Assembly: GCA_036260255.1 (NCBI GenBank)
Contig: DATAAF010000069.1
Span: forward strand, 1-10,803
Origin: DASZJY01 sp036260255
Lineage (GTDB): Bacteria; Actinomycetota; Acidimicrobiia; Acidimicrobiales; AC-14
DNA: 10,803 bases
Direction of reading: 5' to 3'
Within the stretch, counting starts at the first letter, position 1, and every line of letters begins with the position of its first letter. The translations under genes were made by a program, and so were the position numbers. A model generated the notes under the pieces. The model was not told where the DNA came from. It worked only from the letters and a program-made list of their open reading frames with translations, and ran no database searches. Of this stretch, positions 1 through 5,625 are shown in pieces.

Positions 1-248
1 AGGCGCCCCCCGCCCAGGCGCCCCCCGCCGCCCAAGCGGTGTCGCCGCCCCCGGCGCCCCCGACGCCCCCCGCCGGCTCCGCCGAGACACCGGAGACGCC
101 GGAGACCGCCGTCCCCGAGGGGGAGCCGGCGATCCTGCCGAACACACCTCCCGCTCCGGCCGCCGGCGACGCCGCGCCAGGGCCGTCCCCGGCCGCCGCC
201 GAGCCGCCCCCCGCCCCCGGGGGCCCCGCCGCCACCGAGGAGGCCTGA
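1..248 (+). CDS. rpsB: 30S ribosomal protein S2, C-terminal tail (partial, 5' end outside window)
   Basis: An open frame enters from the left edge (first full codon at base 3) and ends at the TGA at 246-248. The 81 visible residues are almost entirely Pro, Ala, Glu, Gly and Thr, with short repeats such as TPETPETA, so no conserved S2 domain can be seen. The assignment rests on context: the frame runs into tsf with a 1-base TGATG overlap, and rpsB precedes tsf in nearly all bacteria. Pro/Ala-rich C-terminal extensions on S2 are known in high-GC actinobacteria, and this tail would be disordered on the surface of the small subunit. An in-frame GTG at 39 opens an ORF, but I see no ribosome binding site or reason to treat it as a separate gene. 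It could be another protein with a disordered tail, but that is unlikely given the neighbour. Confidence 0.72.
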   Translation, partial: APPAQAPPAAQAVSPPPAPPTPPAGSAETPETPETAVPEGEPAILPNTPPAPAAGDAAPGPSPAAAEPPPAPGGPAATEEA

Positions 249-1042
249 TGGCCGAGTTCACCGCCAAGGACGTGCAGCGGTTGCGCCAGGCCAGCGGCGT
301 CGGGATGATGGACGCCAAGCGCGCCCTGCAGGAGAACGACGGCGACTACGAGGCCGCCACCCGGTGGCTCCGCGAGAAGGGCCTGGCCAAGGCGGGGGAG
401 CGGGGCGACCGGGTGAGCGCCCAGGGCGCGGTGGCGATCAGCGACCAGGGCCGCACGGCGGCGATCGTCGCCCTGCTGTGCGAGACCGACTTCGTCGCCA
501 AGTCGCCGGAGTTCACCGCGCTGGTGGACGACCTGGCCAAGCTGGTGGCCGCCCAGGGCGAGGACGCGGTGGCCGAGCGCCAGGACGACCTCGACAGCCT
601 CCGCATCACCCTCAAGGAGAACATCCAGCTGGGCACCGTCCGCCGGTTCGAGGCGGCCGAGGGTGCCGTGCTCGACGCCTACCTCCACGTGCAGAACGGC
701 CGGGGCGTGAACGGCGTGCTGGTCGAGCTGCAGGGCGGCGACAAGGCCCTCGCCCACGAGCTCGTCCTGCACATCGCGTCCCAGCGGCCGCAGTGGCTCT
801 CGCGCGACGACGTGCCGCCCGAGCGGGTCGCCGAGGAGCGCCAGGTGCTCGAGAACCTCACGCGCAACGAAGGCAAGCCCGAGCAGGCGATCCCCAAGAT
901 CGTCGAGGGCCGCCTCAACGGGTTCTTCAAGGAGCACTGCCTGCTCGAGCAGGGGTGGGTCAAGGACACCAAGCAGACGATCTCCCAACTCCTCGGCGGC
1001 GCCACCGTCACCCGCTTCGCCCAGGTGGAGATCGGGCGATGA
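248..1042 (+). CDS. tsf: Elongation factor Ts
   Basis: EF-Ts is the cytoplasmic guanine nucleotide exchange factor that releases GDP from EF-Tu. The 264-residue protein starts with the UBA-like N-terminal domain (about 1-45), including the family signature LRQASGVGMMDAKRAL at residues 12-27. The TDFVAK motif follows at 80-85; its Asp81 and Phe82 correspond to the residues that E. coli EF-Ts inserts next to the EF-Tu magnesium site. The rest matches the dimerisation-domain region, including the GVLVEL and HIASQRP segments. Length is normal for actinobacteria (about 270; 283 in E. coli). The ATG overlaps the rpsB stop by one base, and a GAGGAGG Shine-Dalgarno at 237-243 lies inside the last rpsB codons, so the two are probably translationally coupled. 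No promoter is visible between them. Confidence 0.97.
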   Translation: MAEFTAKDVQRLRQASGVGMMDAKRALQENDGDYEAATRWLREKGLAKAGERGDRVSAQGAVAISDQGRTAAIVALLCETDFVAKSPEFTALVDDLAKLVAAQGEDAVAERQDDLDSLRITLKENIQLGTVRRFEAAEGAVLDAYLHVQNGRGVNGVLVELQGGDKALAHELVLHIASQRPQWLSRDDVPPERVAEERQVLENLTRNEGKPEQAIPKIVEGRLNGFFKEHCLLEQGWVKDTKQTISQLLGGATVTRFAQVEIGR

Positions 1043-1063
1043 CCGCTGGCGGCTAGGCCGGGC

Positions 1064-1810
1064 ATGAGCGAGCTGGAGGCGACCACCGGTCCAAAGCGCT
1101 GGGGACGGGTCGTCCTCAAGCTCTCCGGCGAGGCGTTCGCCGACGCCGCCATCGGCTACGGCATCGACGGCCGGGTCGTGGCGCGCCTCGCCGCCGAGGT
1201 GTCCGAGGTGCGCCGCGACCTCGGCACCGAGATCGCCATCGTCGTCGGCGGCGGCAACATCTGGCGGGGCATGGCGGGGGCGGGGGCGGGCATGGACCGG
1301 GCCCAGGCCGACACCATGGGCATGCTGGCCACGGTGATCAACGGCCTGGCCCTGCAGGACGCCCTCGAGAAGCTGGGCGAGCCCACCCGGGTGATGACGG
1401 CGATCCAGATGGCCCAGGTGGCCGAGCCCTACATCCGCCGCCGGGCCCAGCGCCACCTCGAGAGCGGCCGCATCGTCATCATGGCGGGGGGGACGGGAAA
1501 CCCCTACTTCACCACCGACACGACCGCCGCCCTGCGGGCGGCCGAGATCGGCGCCGAGGCGATCCTCAAGGGCACCCACTCGGGCGTGGACGGCGTCTAC
1601 AGCGACGACCCCCGCGTCAACCCCGATGCCACCAAGTACCGCGAGGTCCACTACATCGAGGTGCTCAACCGCGGCCTCAAGGTGATGGACTCCACCGCCA
1701 TCACGTTCTGCATGGACAACAAGCTGCCGATCGTCGTGTTCGACGTGATGAAGCCCGGGAACATCCGTCGCGCCCTCGAAGGAGAGGCGATAGGTACGCT
1801 GGTCACATGA
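1064..1810 (+). CDS. pyrH: UMP kinase (uridylate kinase)
   Basis: PyrH phosphorylates UMP to UDP with ATP, feeding UTP and CTP synthesis; the bacterial enzyme is a hexamer of the amino acid kinase fold, unrelated to eukaryotic UMP/CMP kinase. Visible motifs are VLKLSGEAF (17-25, phosphate-binding Lys19 and Gly22), VGGGNIWRG (61-69), the UMP-side helix DTMGMLATVINGLALQ (83-98), GGTGNPYFTTDTTAALRA (142-159) and GVDGVYSDDP (174-183) in the nucleotide-binding region. The 248-residue length is typical. The loop before that last motif reads KGTHSGVDGV, one or two residues longer than the common KGTKVDGV form. The ATG at 1064 is 21 bases after the tsf stop and has no convincing Shine-Dalgarno (upstream bases are ggcggctaggccgggc), so expression probably depends on coupling to tsf. 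Confidence 0.97.
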   Translation: MSELEATTGPKRWGRVVLKLSGEAFADAAIGYGIDGRVVARLAAEVSEVRRDLGTEIAIVVGGGNIWRGMAGAGAGMDRAQADTMGMLATVINGLALQDALEKLGEPTRVMTAIQMAQVAEPYIRRRAQRHLESGRIVIMAGGTGNPYFTTDTTAALRAAEIGAEAILKGTHSGVDGVYSDDPRVNPDATKYREVHYIEVLNRGLKVMDSTAITFCMDNKLPIVVFDVMKPGNIRRALEGEAIGTLVT

Positions 1811-1826
1811 CCGCCGGGTGCAGGCG

Positions 1827-2384
1827 ATGATCGAGGACACCCTCCTCGAGGCCGCCGACAAGATGGGAAAGGCGGTGACCCACACCCAGTCGGAGTTCGC
1901 CGCCATCCGCACGGGCCGGGCCACCCCCGCCCTCGTCGAGCGACTGAAGGTCGAGTACTACGGCACCGAGGTGCCCTTGCAGCAGCTGGCGGGGTTCTCC
2001 GTCCCCGAGGCGCGGCTCCTCGTGATCCAGCCCTACGACAAGAGCGCGATCAAGGCCATCGAGCGGGCCATCCAGCACTCCGACCTTGGCATCACGCCGT
2101 CGAACGACGGCCAGGTCGTCCGCCTCGTCTTCCCGGAGCTCACGTCCGAGCGCCGCAAGGAGCTGGTCAAGGTCGTCCGCCACAAGGCGGAGGACGGCCG
2201 GGTGGCGATCAGGAACGTGCGCCGCGGCGCCCGCCACCAGCTCGAGGCACTCGAGCGCGACGGGGAGATCTCCACCGACGAGCTCGACCGGGCCGAGAAG
2301 GAGCTGGAGAAGCTCACCCACGACCAGGTCGCCGAGATCGACCGCATGCTGGCCCGCAAGGAGCAGGAGCTGCTGGAAGTCTGA
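1827..2384 (+). CDS. frr: Ribosome recycling factor
   Basis: RRF works with EF-G to split the post-termination ribosome. The ATG at 1827 gives exactly 185 residues, the classic RRF length, and begins MIEDTLLEAADKMGKAV as expected. A GTG at 1818 would add only three residues and has no better ribosome binding site. Landmarks are RTGRATPALVE (28-38), YYGTEVPLQQLA (44-55, around the hinge to domain II), PELTSERRKELVK (103-115) and IRNVRR (128-133), the basic patch that contacts 23S rRNA. The long amphipathic helices of domain I lie at both ends. The gene lies 16 bases after pyrH. It lacks a strong Shine-Dalgarno, and its ATG overlaps the stop of a 7-codon open frame that itself starts at the pyrH stop. 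Confidence 0.97.
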   Translation: MIEDTLLEAADKMGKAVTHTQSEFAAIRTGRATPALVERLKVEYYGTEVPLQQLAGFSVPEARLLVIQPYDKSAIKAIERAIQHSDLGITPSNDGQVVRLVFPELTSERRKELVKVVRHKAEDGRVAIRNVRRGARHQLEALERDGEISTDELDRAEKELEKLTHDQVAEIDRMLARKEQELLEV

Positions 2385-2392
2385 GGACAGGT

Positions 2393-2411
2393 GGCCGGGC
2401 CCGCCCCGGCC
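2393..2411 (+). other. GC-rich intercistronic hairpin between frr and cdsA
   Basis: Eight bases after the frr stop, GGCCGGG (2393-2399) can pair with CCCGGCC (2405-2411) around a 5-base loop, a perfect 7-bp stem. No T run follows, so it is not a good intrinsic terminator. It could stabilise the upstream message, slow polymerase, or be a chance product of local GC content. The whole frr-cdsA gap is only 50 bases. Confidence 0.35.
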
Positions 2412-2426
2412 GCACGGAGACCCGAG

Positions 2427-2433
2427 AGGAGGG
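2427..2433 (+). promoter_or_regulatory. Strong Shine-Dalgarno upstream of cdsA
   Basis: AGGAGGG lies one base before the ATG at 2435 and seven bases before the in-frame GTG at 2441. The spacing to ATG is too short for efficient initiation, while the spacing to GTG is near optimal. The site therefore argues that cdsA is actually translated from GTG 2441. It is one of the best ribosome binding sites in the window and marks a fresh initiation after frr. Confidence 0.7.
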
Positions 2434-2434
2434 A

Positions 2435-4291
2435 ATGCGCGTGGACGACCGTCACACCGACGATCCAACCGACAGGGTCGACCTCCCCGACGCTCGGGGC
2501 GACCCGGAGGCGGCAGACGCCCAGTGGGGGGCGGCGGGCGCCCGCCGCGGCCCCCGCCAGCCCGCCGAGGGCGTCCGCATCATCGGTGCCGAGGAGGCCG
2601 CCGCCGCCATCGAGGCGGGCGAGGTCGCGGGCCGCTACCCCGACGACGTGCCTCGCTTCGGCGACGTGCCGCAGCCGCCGCCCGAGCCCCGGCCCTCGCT
2701 CCGCTTCCCGGGCGCCGATCCGGCGGCGGTGTCGAAGCCCGCGCCGGTGCCGCCGCCGGCACCCCCGCCGCCCGCCGCCGCGTCCCGACCAGCGCCGCCA
2801 TCGCAACCCCCGCCCCGCGAGCCGTCGGGCTTCTGGGGCGCCGACCCGGCGGGCACGCCCGAGGTGCGCCCCGCGTCACCCCGTCGGCCCATCCCCGACG
2901 GCTACGCTGCTCTGGCGATGGACCGCGAGGGGCCCGACGCGCCGGGCCAGGAGCCGGAGCCCCGGGGGTTCTGGGACGAGCCCGCCGGCCGTTCCCGGCA
3001 GCGTGACGAGGGGCTGTTCGGGGCGGAGGACGCCCCCCGGCCTCGGCCCGCCCCGCCGCCTCCTCCGCCGGCGGGGCTGCCCCACTGGACCGAGCCCCCC
3101 AGCGGCGAGACGCCCCGCATCCTCCCCGACAGCGAGCCGCCGCCCGAGGTCGACGACGACCTGAAGGCGTGGTCGGCCCTGTCCACCGGGCCCCGGTGGC
3201 GCGACCAGCCCACCGACTGGGACGAAGCCGACTTCCACGAGGACATCCTCGACGACCCCGGGACGCGGATGGGCGCTCTCGGAGCCGCCGGTGCCGACGA
3301 CGAGGAAGAAGAGGACGACGTCTCCTTCGGCGACCGCGTGGCGCGCAAGGCGCCCATCGCGGTCGGCAGCCGCGTCCCACCCCGGCCCTCGACTCCGTCG
3401 CCGCCGTCCCGCCGGCGACGGCCGCCCCAAGCGCCGTCCGAGGAGGACGACGGCTCGGACACGGGCGCCCCCTCGGCGTCGCGGGACATGACCACATCGA
3501 TCATCACCGGCGCGGTCGCCCTGGCCGTCGTCGTGGTGGCCGCCGCCATCGGCCCGGGCGGCCTCGTCTTCCTGACGGGCGTCGTCCTCGTCGTCGCCGT
3601 GGGCGAGCTCTACCAGGCGCTGCGGTCGCGGGGCTACCACCCCGCCACCCTCCTGGGCATGGCGGGCACCGCCTCGCTGAGCTGGGGCATCTACTGGCGC
3701 GGGGGCGAGGCGCTGCCCCTCGTGCTCGCCCTCTTCATGGTGTTCTGCCTGCTGTGGTACCTGGCGGGGGTGGTGCGGGCCCGGCCGGTGGTGAGCATCG
3801 CCGTCACCGCCCTGGGCTTCTTCTACGTGGGCTTCCTGGGGTCGTTCGCCGCCGTGGTCCTCAAGCTGTACGGCGACGACGGCGTCGGCATCCTGGTGGG
3901 AGCGGTGATCGCCACCGCCGCCTACGACGCCGGCGCCTTCTTCGCCGGGCGCTGGGCGGGCCGCACGCCGCTGGCCCCCGACATCAGCCCCGGCAAGACC
4001 GTCGAGGGGGCGATCGGCGCCACCTTCGCCACCATCGTCGTGTGCCTGGCCGTGGTGGGCCAGATCGGGCCCTGGGACGGAGGCGACGCGTTCCTCCTCG
4101 CCATCGTCGTCTCGGTGGTCGCCCCCCTGGGCGACCTGTGCGAGTCGATGCTCAAGCGGGACCTCGGCGTCAAGGACATGGGCTCGATCCTCCCGGGCCA
4201 TGGCGGGCTGCTCGACCGCATCGACGCCCTGCTCTTCGTGGTGCCCGCGACCTACTACCTCGCCCGGATCCTCGACCTGACGATCAGCTAG
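2435..4291 (+). CDS. cdsA: Phosphatidate cytidylyltransferase (CDP-diacylglycerol synthase) with long disordered N-terminal extension
   Basis: CdsA makes CDP-diacylglycerol from phosphatidic acid and CTP in the cytoplasmic membrane, the branch point for phospholipid synthesis. The catalytic part is residues 352-618, with eight or nine hydrophobic segments, the YDAGAFFAGRWAGR and PDISPGKTVEG motifs (497-524), and the full CDS signature starting SMLKRDLGVKD and ending HGGLLDRID (571-597). This part alone (about 267 residues) matches a whole normal CdsA. It is preceded by about 350 hydrophilic residues with proline runs, an Asp/Glu run (289-295) and a basic stretch (SRRRRP, 325-330). More ordered-looking islands are GVRIIGAEEAAAAIEAGEVA (46-65) and a Trp/Asp-rich block (about 215-285). 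Aromatic motifs recur: RFPGADPA, GFWGADPAG, GFWDEPAG, LFGAEDAP. The frame is continuous, so this is one polypeptide unless translation also starts at ATG 3488, which has no Shine-Dalgarno. GTG 2441 is a serious alternative start with better spacing. Residue numbers count from ATG 2435. Confidence 0.93.
   Translation: MRVDDRHTDDPTDRVDLPDARGDPEAADAQWGAAGARRGPRQPAEGVRIIGAEEAAAAIEAGEVAGRYPDDVPRFGDVPQPPPEPRPSLRFPGADPAAVSKPAPVPPPAPPPPAAASRPAPPSQPPPREPSGFWGADPAGTPEVRPASPRRPIPDGYAALAMDREGPDAPGQEPEPRGFWDEPAGRSRQRDEGLFGAEDAPRPRPAPPPPPPAGLPHWTEPPSGETPRILPDSEPPPEVDDDLKAWSALSTGPRWRDQPTDWDEADFHEDILDDPGTRMGALGAAGADDEEEEDDVSFGDRVARKAPIAVGSRVPPRPSTPSPPSRRRRPPQAPSEEDDGSDTGAPSASRDMTTSIITGAVALAVVVVAAAIGPGGLVFLTGVVLVVAVGELYQALRSRGYHPATLLGMAGTASLSWGIYWRGGEALPLVLALFMVFCLLWYLAGVVRARPVVSIAVTALGFFYVGFLGSFAAVVLKLYGDDGVGILVGAVIATAAYDAGAFFAGRWAGRTPLAPDISPGKTVEGAIGATFATIVVCLAVVGQIGPWDGGDAFLLAIVVSVVAPLGDLCESMLKRDLGVKDMGSILPGHGGLLDRIDALLFVVPATYYLARILDLTIS
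2531..2548 (+). repeat. Perfect 18-base GC palindrome in the 5' coding part of cdsA
   Basis: GCGGCGGGC at 2531-2539 is followed directly by its reverse complement GCCCGCCGC at 2540-2548. Across a 2-base bulge (2549-2550) five further G:C pairs are possible (2526-2530 with 2551-2555). As RNA it would form a very stable hairpin about 90-120 bases into the cdsA message. It encodes low-complexity residues of the disordered extension, so the protein puts little constraint on it. Confidence 0.5.
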
Positions 4292-4322
4292 CCAGGCCGC
4301 GCGAGGTGCGAGCCCCGGACCG

Positions 4323-5600
4323 GTGAGCGAGGCGACACCTGTTTCCGGCCGGCCGCAGGAGCCGCCGGAGGCGGCCTCACCGGATGGCCCCGCGCCGGCT
4401 GCTAGCCGGCATCCCGGGCAGAGGCCGGGAGGGGGGCCTGCCCCCCTCCCGAGGACTGTCAGCCTGGTCGGCTCCACGGGGTCGATCGGCACCCAGGCGG
4501 TCGAGGTCATCTCCGCCGAGCCCGGGCGCTACCGGGTCGTGGCCCTGGGCGCGGCCCGCTCGGTCGAGCAGCTCGCCGACCAGGCGGGGCGGCTGCGGCC
4601 CGAGCGGGTGGCGCTGGCCGACGCCTCCGGGGCCGACGAGCTGGCGGCCCGGGTGCCGCCCGGCACCGAGGTCCTGGTCGGGCCGGAGGCGCTGGCGGCG
4701 GTGGCTACGGGCGCCGACGTGGTGCTCAACGCGGTCGTCGGCTTCGCCGGCCTGCCGGTGACGCTGGCCGCCCTGCACGCCGGGGCCCGCCTGGCCCTGG
4801 CCAACAAGGAGTCGTTGATCGCCGCCGGGCCGGTGGTGGCGGACGCCCGGGCCACGCCCGGATCGGAGATCGTCCCGGTCGACTCGGAGCACTGTGCCGT
4901 GCACCAGTGCCTGCGGGCGGGCGGCGCCGAGCGCCTGGCGCGCATCGTGCTGACCGCCAGCGGCGGCCCCTTCCGGGGCCGGTCGGCGGCGGAGCTGGCC
5001 ACGGTCACCCTCGCGGACGCCCTCGCCCACCCGACCTGGAACATGGGGCCCAAGGTCACCATCGACTCGTCGACGCTCATGAACAAGGGCCTCGAGGTCA
5101 TCGAGGCCCACGAGCTGTTCGGGGTCGACTACGACCGCATCGACGTGGTCGTCCATCCTCAATCGATCGTGCACTCGATGGTGGAGTTCACCGACGGCGC
5201 CACCGTGGCCCAGCTGTCCTGTCCGGACATGCGCCTCCCCATCGGCTACGCCCTCGCCTATCCCGACCGCAGCACCGTGCCGTTCGGCTCGGTGGACTGG
5301 TCGAGTGTCACCCGGCTGGACTTCGAGCCTCCCGACCGGGCGGCGTTCCCCTGCCTCGAGCTGGCGTACGAGGCGGGGCGGGCCGGTGGGACGGCGCCCA
5401 CGTGGCTCAACGCCGCCAACGAGGTGGCCGTGGCCGCGTTCGAAAAAGGGCTCATCCCGTGGACCGGCATCGCCGACGTCATCAAGGACACGCTGGCGGG
5501 CCATGATGGAACACGGCCCGACAGCGTCGACGTTGTGATGGAGGCCGACCGCCGGGCCCGCCGACGGGCGTGGGAAGCAGTCGAACGCACGAAGACCTGA
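4323..5600 (+). CDS. dxr: 1-deoxy-D-xylulose 5-phosphate reductoisomerase
   Basis: DXR (IspC) converts 1-deoxy-xylulose 5-phosphate to 2-C-methyl-erythritol 4-phosphate using NADPH and a divalent metal; it is the first committed MEP-pathway step and the target of fosmidomycin. The Rossmann motif GSTGSIG is at 50-56, ANKESL at 160-165, and VDSEH at 186-190, giving metal ligands Asp187 and Glu189. The active-site loop HPTWNMGPK is at 236-244 and NKGLEVIEAHELF at 254-266, with Glu258 as third metal ligand (equivalent to E. coli Glu231). The C-terminal helical domain follows, including WLNAANEVAVAAF. The protein has 425 residues. The first 44, before the conserved RTVSLVG, are a Pro/Gly/Ala-rich extension with no counterpart in E. 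coli. GTG 4323 is the only usual start codon before the core. It lies 31 bases after cdsA and has only a weak Shine-Dalgarno (GAGGTG around 4304). Confidence 0.96.
   Translation: MSEATPVSGRPQEPPEAASPDGPAPAASRHPGQRPGGGPAPLPRTVSLVGSTGSIGTQAVEVISAEPGRYRVVALGAARSVEQLADQAGRLRPERVALADASGADELAARVPPGTEVLVGPEALAAVATGADVVLNAVVGFAGLPVTLAALHAGARLALANKESLIAAGPVVADARATPGSEIVPVDSEHCAVHQCLRAGGAERLARIVLTASGGPFRGRSAAELATVTLADALAHPTWNMGPKVTIDSSTLMNKGLEVIEAHELFGVDYDRIDVVVHPQSIVHSMVEFTDGATVAQLSCPDMRLPIGYALAYPDRSTVPFGSVDWSSVTRLDFEPPDRAAFPCLELAYEAGRAGGTAPTWLNAANEVAVAAFEKGLIPWTGIADVIKDTLAGHDGTRPDSVDVVMEADRRARRRAWEAVERTKT
4426..4451 (+). repeat. Perfect 11-bp hairpin inside the dxr N-terminal extension
   Basis: The left arm CGGGAGGGGGG (4426-4436) and right arm CCCCCCTCCCG (4441-4451) are exact reverse complements around the loop CCTG (4437-4440). 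The element lies inside the coding frame about 105 bases from the start codon and encodes the low-complexity stretch RPGGGPAPLPR. Its left arm plus loop (GAGGGGGGCCTGCC, 4429-4442) recurs exactly at 5608-5621 just before rseP. No T tract follows, so it is not a classical terminator. It may be an RNA element in the 5' part of dxr or a copy of a short dispersed palindrome. Confidence 0.55.
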
Positions 5601-5607
5601 ACCGGGA

Positions 5608-5621
5608 GAGGGGGGCCTGCC
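5608..5621 (+). repeat. Second copy of the 14-base GAGGGGGGCCTGCC element, upstream of rseP
   Basis: This 14-mer is identical to 4429-4442 and lies in the 25-base gap between dxr and rseP, ending four bases before the GTG start. Here the right arm of the long palindrome is missing. The purine run GAGAGGGGGG (5606-5615) may double as a poorly spaced Shine-Dalgarno for the GTG at 5626. A looser relative, GAGGGGGGGCCCGCC, occurs at 10241-10255 at the end of ylxR. Confidence 0.45.
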
Positions 5622-5625
5622 GGGA

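Noticed and set aside
213..224. GCCCCCGGGGGC palindrome near the end of rpsB
   Set aside because: It consists of simple C and G runs in very GC-rich low-complexity coding sequence, with no T tract or conserved position to suggest function.
1..248. A separate small Pro-rich gene starting at GTG 39
   Set aside because: The frame is open to the window edge and joins tsf as rpsB usually does; no ribosome binding site precedes base 39.
364..1056. A 230-residue plus-strand frame overlapping tsf
   Set aside because: It is Arg/Gly/Pro-rich, a typical frame shadow, while EF-Ts is unambiguous in the other frame.
1795..1800. TACGCT as a -10 box for frr inside the end of pyrH
   Set aside because: There is no matching -35, the same hexamer occurs inside coding sequence elsewhere (for example near 2903), and the gene spacing favours co-transcription.
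2876..4510. A 544-residue open frame on the minus strand across cdsA and dxr
   Set aside because: Its product is rich in Gly, Arg, His and Asp with no recognisable domain, it lies opposite two clear genes, and such long antisense frames are expected at this GC content. The same applies to the minus-strand frames at 4377-5981, 6795-8450 and 8682-10145.
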